From positions 88,534,061 through 88,598,060 of the forward strand of contig NC_065921.1 in assembly GCF_024586455.1 (NCBI RefSeq): a DNA stretch of 64,000 bases. The letters are read 5' to 3'. The notes under the pieces are model-generated. The model ran no database searches, was not told where the DNA came from, and saw nothing but the letters and a program-made list of their open reading frames with translations. Within the stretch, counting starts at the first letter, position 1. The number at the start of each line of letters is the position of its first letter. Origin of the DNA: Bactrocera neohumeralis. Its lineage: Eukaryota > Arthropoda > Insecta > Diptera > Tephritidae. Shown here piece after piece: positions 22,531 through 34,445 of the stretch. Made by a program: the position numbers and the translations under genes.

Positions 22531-23619
22531 TATTTTCGAACGCACTCAAAGCACTCGACGGACACATTAAAATGTCATAAATCAACGAGAAACAATAGAT
22601 CTCAACTATAACGCCACACTATTTTGGCAACGAAGCGGACGGCAAAGAAAATATTTTGTGTATTAATAATGGGGATATTAGGCGAAAATAAACCAGAGCT
22701 GTCGTGGCGCGATTTCATCAATCAACAACGCTTTTGTTCAACAAAGTAACAGTTAAAATGCCCGCGAGCAGCGCGTCACACCATTTGACCATTTAACAGC
22801 GAATGAATCAGCATTGGCCGGCAAAGAGGAGCGGTACTAAATTTTGGATGATATTAATGATGCTCTTTACTTTATATTAATTAAAATATGCTTAAAACAC
22901 CAGGAAGTGCCATTAGTTGTGTGCTAGTAACCTAACCTAACTAATCAACAAAGTAACAACTAAAGTCATATATATCTCATATAGTATTTTGTCGATACAA
23001 AAAGAGTAATGATGAGGTGGGTCTTCTGTTTTAAAATACCAACTGTAGCGTCAACAAAGACACAGCACGCTGCTTGAAGACAGAGCTTCATCAAGCTTAT
23101 TGAAAAAAATTGCCAAGAAAGAGCTAAAAATAAACCGAAATGAGTGTGAATTGGTAAAATACCGAGAAGTCTTTCGGTAATGAAATAACCATTATAATTT
23201 TACTTTTACTTTAATAATGACGGTCGAAAAGTCGAACGGAATTTATAGTACAAAATTCCTAAAAATTAACAAGTGTCTGTTTGCTTAGCAAAGCGCCGCG
23301 AGATCATGGTCTTATATAAATTATAGTATTGATACTTGTACAAAATATAATAAATAACATATTTGTATATGATATAGGGTGCCTAATAATTGTGGAAAGT
23401 TTTTAGCTTCAAATTTATACTTTGCAACCACTTTTACATGGTTTTCCAAGGCTGCCAACTATGCGCAAGATCACAAGTCGAAGTTCGAACTTGGCAACAG
23501 GTTTCTGTTTAGTAATTCAAAAGTATTTGAAGTTAAAATAGGTTAGGAATAGGTCATGTCTAATAGTCACGATTTCTACCCCGTGCACATCTCAAAACCC
23601 TAACAAACTGGATTCATAA
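22531..23619. other. Intergenic, no gene recognised
   Basis: AT-rich. A short stretch near 22670 reads MGILGENKPELSWRDFINQQ then stops, resembling a retroelement gag-like start, but too little remains to assign. AACCTAACCTAAC near 22930 is a LINE-tail-like motif. Confidence 0.3.
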
Positions 23620-24842
23620 AATGGCAGCTACTTTACCCCTAGCTTTGGGATAATCGTCTGGTGGAGAGCACCTGCAAAGATTCTCTTGCCAAAAAGCATG
23701 AACGTGTCCACTCCCATCGGTATCTCCGGTGCTCGAAACGTAGCACCCGTTGACATTGCCGGCAGGTATATTGTCGCTAAGTGTGCTCTAAGGCTCAGTG
23801 ATGCTGGGTATATGAAAGGATCCGGATATGGACACGCCGAAATTATCTCCTTCTTCAACTGTAATCCTGAAAACTTGGATCACCGCATCGCAGAGGCCAC
23901 TCGGGGCGGCTTTTTCTCTACTTTTATATCGACGAGGGAGATGTGGATGGGGAAAAGTCGCTTGAGAAGAGAGCAGTGCGCTTTACAAGGATTAGTTGAA
24001 ACTAGGGGAGAAGGACGGAGTTTTCTGTAAGGAGGTCTCCTTCAATTTTAGTATGGCTTCCAAGCAAAAGTGGCTGCTATCAAGATGGCAATAGATATAC
24101 TACTAGAAATGCAGCCTCTTTCAGGAAGATGGGCATTTACTCCGAATACAGAGCGGAAATACTGGCGCTGAACTCACTAACTGTGCGCTGAACTCACTAC
24201 TGTGCGCTCAGCTAGTCAACTGTTCTCACTAGAAATCAAGTAGCCGGTTGGCCGTTGGACTAGAGAGGTAATCCTTTGTCCCGCTCACATCGGAATGAAC
24301 CCAAGTTGGATCTCCATTGGCGTCTTGCGCTCTATCACTGGACCAATGAACCTCGTGTGCGCTTAGCAGACGCTATTAGGTGACCAGATCCTATGCGACA
24401 TCGGTATACTTTTGGCCTATAGTAGAACGCAGAAGATCTACGAAACTATTTGCCCTGAGCAAAGTTCATATTAGGGGTCCTTATTGAACATTGTCCAATA
24501 GTCATTAATAAGGCAAGACTAAAGATCTTTTCGAACGTTAGTTGTCTAAGTTTTATGGAAGAGGTTGAAGTGGGAACCTCCAACCACTTTTTCTTCCATT
24601 GTCCTACATTGGCAAGACTGAAGCTGAAACATTTAGGTAGTCTTACTTTCTACGAAGAGGACATGGCCAAAACTGGCATTAGCCGTCTCTACAAATTTTT
24701 GACGGGCTCAAAGCGTTTTGTCGATTAGTAAAGGTCTTATGGTAGCAATATATAGAAGTTTTTAGGTACCACGATGGACCAGCGTTTTAAGCTGTCCAAA
24801 TCAGATCTCTCTCAGTGTCGACCTCTTAACCTAACCTAACAT
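23620..24842 (+). mobile_element. Non-LTR retrotransposon 3' portion
   Basis: Starts with AYGIIVWWRAPAK and continues through VDIAGRYIVAKCALRLSDAG, the region between reverse transcriptase and RNase H in Jockey/R1 LINEs. It ends with KFILGVLIEHCPIVINKARL and CLSFMEEVEVGTSNHFFFHC, the post-RNase H zinc-finger-like block. The terminal motif AACCTAACCTAAC at about 24829 is a likely 3' tail. The RNase H part is badly broken. Confidence 0.8.
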
Positions 24843-26400
24843 AGGCAGTGGACTTTCCCGTCACAATTCAGAGCTCTTACTTGGAGAGGCATTCTTAGAG
24901 ATGTCTAACAAGTTATTTTTTCAGACTGCCAAGCGAACAAACATATTCCGATTTCGATTGTGCGCAAACAATTGTCACGCATGCGCCTGAATCAAGTCAA
25001 ATTCCCGTTGCCAGAACTGACACCATTAACCCCAACCACGCAATATTGCTCTGCTATAGCGATTACGTAACGCACAACAACAACTAAAACAACTGTGTAA
25101 TCCTTTGTGATTTATGTTGCCACCAAAACGCAACACTCAACTTTAGTAACTTACTAACTTGTGAGCTCAATTGGTTTGTGTGTGCGCAGGCGCATACCAT
25201 CACCCCCGACACACCGCGCCGAGAGGCGACTCAGGCGATTTCATCAGTGCGCGCGCACGACTTTCAGCTCAGCCGCACTGTCGTTAATATTTCCATTATT
25301 GCAGCAGTGTTGCACGTTGCGTTTATGGTAGTTGTTGCGTGTTAACAACAAGTGGCGGCCAACAAAAGCGGTGGACGCAAACAACAACAAAAGCAAAATA
25401 GAAATGCGTGCGACCACCAAACAACCACAAGCTGTTGGGCAGATGAACAGATTGTTGCACGTGTACTGCTGCGGCAACACCGACACATGCGCCACTGCCA
25501 CTCCTGCCAAAGCAGCTGCTAAGAATAAACTCAGCCGCTTATGCCACCAGCATTCGCCACTTTTGTGTGTTATTTTTACCAAGCTGTGAGTTGCAATTTA
25601 ATTTGTGGCAAGATAGGTCACTTGCCACTTGCGATTGCTGTTGCAAACGTGCAACCATTTATTAAGTTGCCACAACAGGCCGCTTAATTCGCAATTTGTA
25701 AACAACAGCACATTGCCACAACGAGCACACGAGTGCCACTGGTCCGTGCAGCAGCTCAAATGCTTGCAGGGCTGTGAAAAGTGGGTGGAGTTCTCGCTGG
25801 GTCCGGCACTTTATCGCCAGCGTCGCATCTGCCCGAGTAAGCGCAAAGCAGCGTGATGATAGCAATCGCCTGGCTACTGTACCGTACGCTTAACGGCAAT
25901 CTGCAACATGCCAAGTGCAACATGAACGCACAATTTGTCTGCTGCTCAACGGGGCGCAATGCTTCGAAATGCAAATTCGCCGCTGTTGCGCTGGCCTGCG
26001 GCGCAATAAATCTTGCAGCCACTTCAGCTTATGCTAATAGCAATCTCGCTCGGTGGCTGCCGCACACCCGCCCATACATACATGTGCTTATGCAGGCCAG
26101 CCGCTGTGGACGCACACTTCAGCTGTCCATCCAGTAGGAGACGAAACGAATCGTTTTCAGAATTGGAGCAGAAATTGTGGGTCTGTTGTTGCATTTTGTT
26201 GTTGTCGCTCATCGGATTACTCCAGAGTTGTTGAAAAGCGTGAGGATTGCTGGACAAATTGCGAAATGCAAGATGTAGATAGACGCGAGGCGCCACAATT
26301 GCAAGTGGCATGAACAAAATGCTTCAAAAAGTACAATAGTTACGTAAACTTGCAACAGATTAATTAAATCTAAAATGACTGGTGTGCTTGGCTTTTGTAT
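24843..26400. other. GC-richer CAG/TTG-rich intergenic block, no gene recognised
   Basis: From 25200 to 26310 the composition shifts towards GC with many CAACAA, TTGTTG and TGCCAC words. Open frames of 60-110 codons overlap on both strands here, which is what such composition yields by chance. None has a domain, signal peptide plus splice context, or paralogue in the window. Confidence 0.45.
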
Positions 26401-26404
26401 TATC

Positions 26405-26885
26405 ATATTTACTTAATATTATGCTGGTCCAGAAATTAAAAAATCAGTATTTGTTTTGCGGTTATAGCCGAGTTAACAACACCGCGACAGTCGTTTCTTC
26501 TTTTTGCAATGTGGCGCCAATTGGAGATTGCAAGCGAAGCCAAGTCTTTTACCACCTGGTCTTTCCAACGGAGTGGAGGTCTTCCTCTTCCTCTGCTTCC
26601 TCCGGCGGGTACTACGTCGAAAACCTTCAAAGCTGGAGTGTTCTTTTCCATCTGGACAACATAGTCAGCGCAGCGTCTGTCTCTTGACTCGCTGAACTAT
26701 GTCAATGTCTCCGTATATCTCATACATCTCATCGTTCCATCGAATGCGATATTCGCAGCAGCCAATGCGCAAAATTCCACAAATCTTCCACAAAACCATT
26801 GTCTCGAACTTCCTAAGGTCGAGTCAGCAAATGATGTCATTGTTCATACCTCCGCACCGTATAGCAAGACGCGAAAAATGAGAGA
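26405..26885 (-). mobile_element. LINE C-terminal fragment (GRPPLRWKDQV type)
   Basis: Minus-strand frames read VLLYGAEV, a DGTMRCMRYTETL-like piece, then KVFDVVPAGGSRGRGRPPLR, WKDQVVKDLASLAISNWRHI and AKRRND. This is the usual C-terminus of an abundant insect endonuclease-reverse-transcriptase element. Three further fragments of the same kind are at 37560, 40640 and 43640. Confidence 0.8.
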
Positions 26886-27315
26886 AGACGAAAATAATGA
26901 GGGAATACTATATATCTACAAGAGAATTTGTCAAAATACACATTATTCTCGGTACTTTGGTGATCCGGCATTCAAACTGGTTCGGCCAGCTCACAAAACA
27001 TTAAACCTGTTTTTCTTAAAACTGTCTTTTTCAAAACGATACCCGCGATTTCACAGGTCTATTGGAGCTATTCACCTGATATATAGAGAGTTTTCTTTAC
27101 AAGCCTCCCTATGTTTATTTCGTGTATAGAAATCTTGCTAACGCAGCAGTCATATCTGGAGACCTCAAGGTATGGAAACATGGACCAGACTGTCTTCCAA
27201 ATAATAGTCCCGACAATATCATGCAAGTTAGGTTGAGTAAGAGGTCGGTCCTAACAGCGCGCTCACTTGCACAGCTTAGAACGCCGGTCCGTTGCGCTAT
27301 CTGAAATTTCTATAT
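26886..27315. other. No gene recognised between two LINE fragments
   Basis: A 83-codon open frame (26878-27129, plus) has no recognisable domain and starts at the edge of the LINE fragment. Probably transposon debris. Confidence 0.3.
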
Positions 27316-27850
27316 TCTTGATAGACCCTTCCAAATGAATGCCTATTGGACAACGTCCCGTTAGAGCCCCTACTTTTGCGGCAAGATGAAATGTGCTAAG
27401 GCCAAGTAATTGAGAAGTTCTTCCTCGCGGTCCATTGGTTCAGGGCTAGAACGCAAGACGCCAATGGAGATCCAACTCGGTCCCATTGCGATGTGAGCGG
27501 GACAAGGATAAACTCTCTGGCTAGCTCATCGGTTTTGCAGTTGCCAGCGATTCCGTTGTGACCACGCATCCCAATGAGTCTGATGATAAAGTAGCTTCAT
27601 ACTATTTCTTGTGAAGACAGGCACCCCTAGCTTTGAGTTCACAGTCAGCGAACTCAGCGCTAGTATTGCTGCTCTGCTGTTGTAGTATATGCCTACCTTC
27701 CTGAAAAACGATATATTTACTTCGTAGCAGTATGTCTTCCGCCAACGTAATAGCATCCACTTCTGCTTGAAAACCCTCCTAGTATTGACGTAGAGCTTAC
27801 AGAAAAGTCCCCCTCCAACCTTTTCTCATGAAAAACACTACCGTGGTCCG
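27316..27850 (-). mobile_element. Non-LTR retrotransposon RNase H fragment
   Basis: Minus strand reads GFQAEVDAI, AAILALSSLTVNSKL, then a frameshifted IRLIGMRGHNGIAGNCKTDE and LARELP, the core of a LINE RNase H domain (WVPGHxGIxGN-like). It continues to GALTGRCPIGIH. Broken frames; the reverse transcriptase is absent. Confidence 0.75.
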
Positions 27851-28358
27851 GGAGTCGAAAGTTAAGATTGACAGAGAGCTTTTTTGTAAGAAACTTCTCT
27901 GCTCCAGCGATTTGTACCCATCCACATTACCCTCGTCGGTAGGTGAGCAAAGAAAAAATTTAATTACCAGAGTTTATTTATGGCTTGATCTCTATAAACC
28001 CCAGCTACGCTGAAATATTTTGATTATGATGTCATGTAGATGCTTTTGAACTTTTCCTATCAAATTTTACACTTAACTTTAAACAAATTTTTAAAAAGCT
28101 TTCGTAGAAAGAGTAAAAAAAGAAATGGCTTTCGGGGTACTCCATCATTGCCATATGAAATTTTCTGTAAACACGTAAAGAAAGTCTTATTGGGGCGTGT
28201 ACTGCATGTATACCCATAAAATGTATATCAATTACATTGGTAAGTTGCATAATATGGCAGCGCCACTGGCCACAATCTCACTCATTACTTATGCATAGAA
28301 AATAAAAGTCAATTGTTGGCAAATCGGATCAACAGATAAAAGAAAAATAAGCACTTAC
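27851..28358. other. No gene recognised
   Basis: AT-rich sequence with scattered short frames and no domain or repeat that I can name. Confidence 0.3.
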
Positions 28359-28403
28359 CTCAAGCATTTTGTCAATTCATCGTTGGCGATTGACAAGCAC
28401 TGC
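28359..28403 (-). other. Candidate 45-base exon on the minus strand
   Basis: On the minus strand a good acceptor (TTTATTTCCAG) is followed by 45 bases and a perfect donor (GAG|GTAAGTGC). One frame is open: QCLSIANDELTKCL. Two of the three frames contain stops. It could be an internal exon of a gene whose other exons are not recognised, or chance splice-like signals in AT-rich DNA. Confidence 0.3.
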
Positions 28404-29960
28404 CTGGAAATAAACAAAAAAGAGAAAAATTCATGAAAAAACAAACGCAATTATTGCAAGAAAAGAAGAGTGAGGGCAAACAAAAGACCATCACTTCGGC
28501 ATTACGCATGTACTTGGGAACCGATCAGATGTGACGAAATGCGATCGGTTGGGATACAAACAGATTTGATGCGGAGATTGCATTGTGCCACACAAGCCAC
28601 AGACGGACACACACAGACAAACAAGCAAGTGGGCGCATAAATTTTCAATGTCTGATGCAATGGCGGGGCTTCTGCTTCATTTATTAGTATTTTTTTAATA
28701 TATACATATATGTATGTATGTCTATGATTTCACATATAGTTGATTCAGCAAAAAACCAAATTTATCTTATTTCGCATTGCTACTGTCGTTGCCTGGTTCA
28801 CAAATAAATTTTTTCTGCAACAAATGCGCTTTAACAGACTAACAGTGCTCTAAATATATATATAACATATAGATTTATATATATATGTATATATGCATGA
28901 AAAGCGGTAAAAAATCGCAGAAGCATCAGCTGACTCTGCCCTCTTCAAGTCGAGCACTTTGAGTGGGAAATATGGCTCAAGCAGCCGAAATCAATTGACA
29001 ACTTCCTTAAACTCACAACCACAAGTGGCAATAAAGCGCAAAATGGCAAAAAAAAAGTCCGAAATTAATTACAAATAAAATGTTCAGTTAATTGTGCATA
29101 AAAAACGGTCATAAAAGCACGTAACAGTAGTAGCAAAGCCGAAGAAAAAGAGAGAAGACAACGCACTTCATTCACAACCGTGAACGCGCTGTACAAACAT
29201 ACACACACACGCACACATAACTACATATGCATGTGTGTGTTTTGTGGCAAATAAATTGCTTTCGGTGTGTTTTAGTGAAGCATTTTTTCCATTTATTTTA
29301 AGTTAAAAAACGCTTATCTCAAGCGAGTGGCGGGTGTTTGCCCGCATGCCACCGGCTGCCTATTGATTTGCGCTGAGGCAGCTCAAAAAATTCCATTCAC
29401 TTCGACAGTGTGCCGTAATTGCATGGACAACACACAACATAATATATATAACTGTTTTTGTTGCGATGCTGTTTGCTCGACTTAAGCCGAGGAGTGTATT
29501 TGCGCCTGCGTAAAGGTCAAACGGCCACAACGACACATCCATGGCGAATATCCGCGTAGAGCATCATCCCCGGTGTGGTCTCTAAGTTGTCGCTTGTGTT
29601 GGTGAACGCAATTACCGTGGCTGCTGTCAGCAATTGCAATTATTGCGGCTTAAATTGTTGACATAAAAATTCTTTGCACTCATTTAATGAACTGTATGGC
29701 GATTTAATGAAAACACTACAGCGACAATTGAGGCCTGAGGGCAATGCGACTATGGCGTAGCGATTGCGGATATACAATTACCAAATACTGGCAGTAATGT
29801 TTATAGAACGCAATTATGCCGATTTATCTCGCCTATAAAATGGCACGTTTGCTGACATTGAAAATATGTGGTCATAAGTTTTGGAAAAAACTGCTACGTG
29901 AAGATTTTAAAATTGCTATATGCATGGATATATGTAAGGGTATATAGATACCAACGACTC
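28404..29960. other. No gene recognised; TA and CA microsatellites
   Basis: Runs of TATATATG (28690-28720, 28855-28905) and CACACACGCACACA (29205-29220). No coding frame of note. Confidence 0.35.
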
Positions 29961-29965
29961 TTTTT

Positions 29966-30240
29966 ATGCCCTGAACGGGGTATATCAAGCTTGCAACGAC
30001 AACCCAAAAAGAAACGTCAGAGATCGTATAAACGATGAGCAAAACAAACTGAGTCGATTCCGCCATGTCGGTTTGTCTGTCTCTATTTCAGTCTGTCTGT
30101 CAGTACATATGCCAACTAGTCCCTCAGTTTTTGAAATAACAATCTGAAAATTTCCACTAATCCCTCTCTCACGCAGAAGCCGCTCATTTGTCGGAACAGA
30201 CCATTATAGCATACAGCTGGCATAATACGTGTCGGTAAAC
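29966..30240 (-). repeat. Copy of the TATACCCT dispersed repeat
   Basis: Starts with TATGCCCTGAACGGGGTATAT and keeps the blocks AAACGTCAGAGATC, GAGTCGATTCCGCCATGTC, TCCCTCAGTTTTTGAAATA and GCTCATTTGTCGGAAC in the family order. Confidence 0.75.
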
Positions 30241-30249
30241 TCGAAAATC

Positions 30250-30905
30250 CTCACTTACCTCGACTTCATACCGGATCACCGATGACTCCTTCTCTACTCA
30301 TATACCGCCGAGGGAGTTGTGGGTGGGAAAAAGCCCTTGAAAGAGAGGGGCAAAGAGCATCTTTACGGATGGATCAAAGCTTAGTGGGAAGGTTGGTGGA
30401 GGGGTTTACCGTCAGGAGCTCTCTATCAACTCCAGCTTCAGGCTGAACTCAGATGTTGCAGCCAATAAAGTATCAGCAGATTTACTGCTCTGGAGTGCAG
30501 CCTCCTTCTGAGAAATGACCATCCTCTCAGATAGCAGATCGGCGATACTAGCCTTGAACTGATTAACAATGCGTTCAGGGCTGGTCAAGGAGTGTCTAAC
30601 CACGCGATCAATAGTATAGAACGTCTTTGTGATAACACTGAGATGGGTGCCAGGCCAGAGCGGAATCACAGAAAACTGGGAAGAGCAAGCAAGAAAAAGC
30701 ACCCTAGAACCGCTATCAGAAGAATGGGAGCGGGTCAATGCTCCCATATTCGCTTGTGTTGTACTACTAGATAGCCAGGCTTCGCGGAAACTTGTCCAGT
30801 GCTGGGTCACCATCACTATATGCACTAGTCGCAAAAACCTTTTGGCCCAAGTTCGATCGCAAGAGGTCCTCATCTCTGATCTGATCTCTTTGCGTCACTC
30901 GTAGC
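30250..30905 (+). mobile_element. Non-LTR retrotransposon RNase H fragment
   Basis: Plus-strand pieces FTDGSKLSGKVGGGVY, DSRSAILALN, then LRWVPGQSGITEN and EPLSEEWERVNAPIFAC mark a LINE RNase H domain and the following linker. Frameshifts and stops occur. It is directly adjacent to a TATACCCT-family repeat. Confidence 0.78.
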
Positions 30906-31980
30906 ACCAAAGTGGCTTCCGGCATTTGATCAATGTACTCCAAGCTTGCATATGACATTCGATTTATAATTAAAAGGCAGACAGTTATTAAAATAGTTGA
31001 TTTTGTTATTAATTAATATAATATTTTCAAGCTTTTATGACGGCACTAGAATACCGTTAGTAGTTACTATGAAATTTTAATTGAGTGCATAAGTCGCTCA
31101 TTAAATTAATATCTGTACTTAACTGAGATTACTGCAGAACAATGCCACATCAGTAAGGCAATTTGAGGTTATGTAAACAATTCAAGAGGTTAGCCGTAAA
31201 GGAAATATAACCATGAAAGTAATATAAGAACCACTAAGGTTGTAAAGATTTATTTTATTGCTAAGAAGTAATATAAAATCAATGCATTTAAATGAATCAC
31301 CCGAAGTGGTCATAACTTTACGCTACCAAACATATGTACATATGTATACTGCATTGAAACATTACACTAGTTAGGAACTATACCTGTTTCAAGAGAAATT
31401 TCCGTGTGAAAACCAAATAAAGTAGACAGATATACATCAGGCTTATTGTAGATAATTATTTTCTAATAAAGATTTGCTTCAAACACGTACTAGAATCTTT
31501 TTTTTTTTCAATTTCTGAAACAGGTACAGCGTCCACCAATAGGCATGACGAGATTGTGACAGCTCGTAGCGGCCATGTTTGTTTACGGATTTCCGTCAAG
31601 TTTTATCAGTCTGTTCTATAAGGTTTGCCATTTCATGTTGTCACATTTCCCTTTGTTACAGCGCTTGGAAATTGCTCGAGATAATTACGCAAATTCAAGT
31701 TCTCGAAAAAACCGTTAAAAAAAGCGTTTTTCGAAAGATCATCTTCTGATATTTGTAGGGTTACCATATCGGTATCAGGCAAAATCAGTCCCGTGGCGCG
31801 CAAATTCAAAATGCTGCACCCGGTGGCCGAAAATTGGCTTAAACTGGTGGAGATATGCAAATGGACATTTATTTCACATAATCAATATAAAGATGTCTGT
31901 ATAACAAAAAAACTACGGTTCCCATTTTTACCAAATTTTAGTGTTTATTTCATTTTGACATCAATTATTAGAATTACATG
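30906..31980. other. No gene recognised
   Basis: AT-rich. A 75-codon minus frame at 31860-31633 looks like part of an unidentified repeat (the surroundings contain TAAGGTTTGCCATTTCATG, a phrase also seen at transposon starts), but I cannot assign it. Confidence 0.3.
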
Positions 31981-31984
31981 ATTT

Positions 31985-32075
31985 CAATAATTAGTTCTTT
32001 GAGATCTTCATTTTTGTCCACTGTTTTCGATGCCCTATGTGGCACTATGTTGCCAAACTTTCCATATTCTTTTTG
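31985..32075. repeat. Single unit related to the 34-kb tandem repeat
   Basis: GTTCTTTGAGATCTTCATTTTTG and CCTATGTGGCACTATGTTGCCAAAC match the tandem units at 33960-34440. Confidence 0.5.
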
Positions 32076-33955
32076 GTAGACCCTTATATTTCTTACCGAA
32101 ATTTAACCATTGCCATTTCGTAGAAAACCCAGTTCCTTGTAAGGAAAAAGTATTCGGTTGATTAGTTGAGAAAAGCACAAACAATACTAGCTCTAAGGTA
32201 AGTAGTTTGAAACTAGTTGATTTGACTGCTGGCTGAGCTAAGTACATATGTATGTAACATAATTATATATTTATGCATAAAATTAATGTGGCACTATAAA
32301 ATATTATTACAAGTATACACGATTATAAATGTATATAAATAATGTCGTGAGTCACTGAAAGATCATACAAATTCCAAAAAAATAGTAAATTCTTTAATTT
32401 AGATATATTTTATTGTGGCATAAAAATTGCTGAGGACATTGTAGTAGATAAAAATAAGCCATAAATAAATGGATAAATTGAAATATGCAATCATTACTTT
32501 AAGCTAGTCAATATTTGTGGTTCTTTTAGTTGCTAAAGCGTGGATACGCTAGAGCACGTCTCCAAAGTAACGTCATAGCTGCTATAAAAATTGGCCAATA
32601 CATATTAACCACAAATAAAGGAAAGAGCCCATTAGAAAGCATACCGACTCTCACATTATTTGTGAGGCGATTGTGAGTATGCCCCACAAAAATTCACAGA
32701 AATCGCTTCACCCGATCAATTATTGAACAAAGCCAGACTGCGAACCTTGAATTCGTTGCCAATCGGTTTTCGAGCGCGCTATCAAATGTATACAAAAACA
32801 AAAACAACAACAAAAGTTTTGACAGCTTTTATGCAATTGTTGTGCCGCATCCAAAAAGGTGTGCACTCCAACGGCGCAGCTGACAAGTACTTGACTTATA
32901 AATATCAAATTACAACAACATTGAAGCAATTTGGTGAAAAAATGTGAATTGAAAAAACCAACAGCAAAAAAACTTGAAACTTGGCAATAAATACGAACAA
33001 TAAAAATCAGAAATGAAAAAAACGCTTTTAAGTACTGATGATTACAAAATCGACAAACCGTTACAAATGGCATTTATGTATTAACGAAGTATGCGCCCAG
33101 CACTTATTCGCGCCGCTGCTAAGCTGATTTAATTTTTCGCCACTTTCTGTCTTCTTTTTTCATGGCACAATGGCATAGTTCAGCTGCCAAAAGCCAGCAT
33201 TGAAACAGTATTGGTAAAAATGATGGGCCAAAAACTGCAAAAACTGAAGAAATCTACAAAAAAAGCATTAAACGGCAGGCAAAAAGCGATTACCTGACCA
33301 CAAAGTCATTTATTTGACCAACCGACATTTGTTTGAAAAATACAAAAATATCGAATTGCTTGCAATTGAAATTCGACTTCGAAACTTACCTAACGGTGTT
33401 TTCAATGTCAATTCGTGATTAATCTGACGCAGCCATCGAGGTCTTTCGCCAGCGGCGGCATTTAATTAGTCGACAAAGCGTTAGGTCCTTAAAATTAATA
33501 GGCCTACCGTTGACAGGTGGCTGGTCGTTTGGGAACTAATTACAAGCCTTGTGCTGTTGGACTATTATTATGTAAAAGATTTGCATTTACTTATTCGAAG
33601 TAATATGTCAATAATAAAATCATAACATTTGTATTGTATTGAGTATCGAGTGTCATTAATTTTTGGAACGCGACTTTGTTCGTGGAGAACGGACCTTTGA
33701 TACCTTTTCCCTGCATTTTTCTAAAAAATATATTTCCAGGTATTTTTTAGGCGTGGATCATTATTCCGGACGAATCAAAATTAGCGGTACTAAAGGCGTT
33801 AGCGGGCTAAATTTTCAGTCAAATATATTTGAAACCCTAGTGTAAATAATAATAATTTCGATATTTGTTGCCGCTATGCAATATTATTCTTGATGACACT
33901 CAATTCCATTCATATACTTAAATTCAGTACAAATTTTTAATCATTTTACAATTTT
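32076..33955. other. No gene recognised
   Basis: Contains A-rich stretches (CAAAAACAAAAACAACAACAA near 32795) and no frame with a domain. A donor-like TTAG|GTAAG on the minus strand near 33392 lacks a convincing acceptor partner. Confidence 0.35.
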
Positions 33956-33959
33956 TTCC

Positions 33960-34445
33960 CATAAGTAGTCCACTGAGATCTCCATCATTCCCATTGTATT
34001 CGAAGTTCGATTTGCTATGCTGCCAAAATTCCCATATATATTTATGTATGCATTTAACTCCAAACATATACTTTATCAGATCAAAATTCGTTTAAAAATC
34101 ATTTTAATTGCATAATTTTTCAATTACGAGGACCTTTTAGATCTCCACTGTATTCAAAGTTAGATTCCCTATGTTGCCAAACTTCCCATATAAATCTAAT
34201 ATACAGATACATACGTGTGCATTTACCGGTAAACATAAACTTTTTTTGATCAAAATTTCGTTTAGTAATTATTAAAATTGCAAAAGTCTTTCAAGGTTCT
34301 TCAAACATATGCTTTTAAGGATAAAAATTTCGTTTGATAATTATTATAAATGCATCATTCTACAATAACTAGTCCTTTGAGATCTTCCTTTTCCATTATG
34401 TTAGGCGCCCGATTCCCTATGTTGCCAAATTTCACATGTTCGTGC
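33960..34445. repeat. Diverged tandem repeat, unit about 160-240 bases
   Basis: Three units, each with GAGATCT(T/C)C near its start (33974, 34136, 34376), then a (G)TATTCGAAGTT-like stretch, CCCTATGTTGCCAAA, and CTTT...ATCAAAATT(T)CGTTTA before the next unit. Units are heavily diverged and the last spacing is longer because of an added segment. Confidence 0.6.

Noticed and set aside
25244..26317. Overlapping open frames of 60-112 codons on both strands, one with a hydrophobic start
   Set aside because: GC-rich CAG/TTG low-complexity composition gives such frames by chance; no domain or splice signals support a gene.
33392..33480. Minus-strand donor with an open frame reading AAGERPRWLRQINHELTLKT
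   Set aside because: No convincing acceptor upstream and its phase does not join the 28359-28403 interval.
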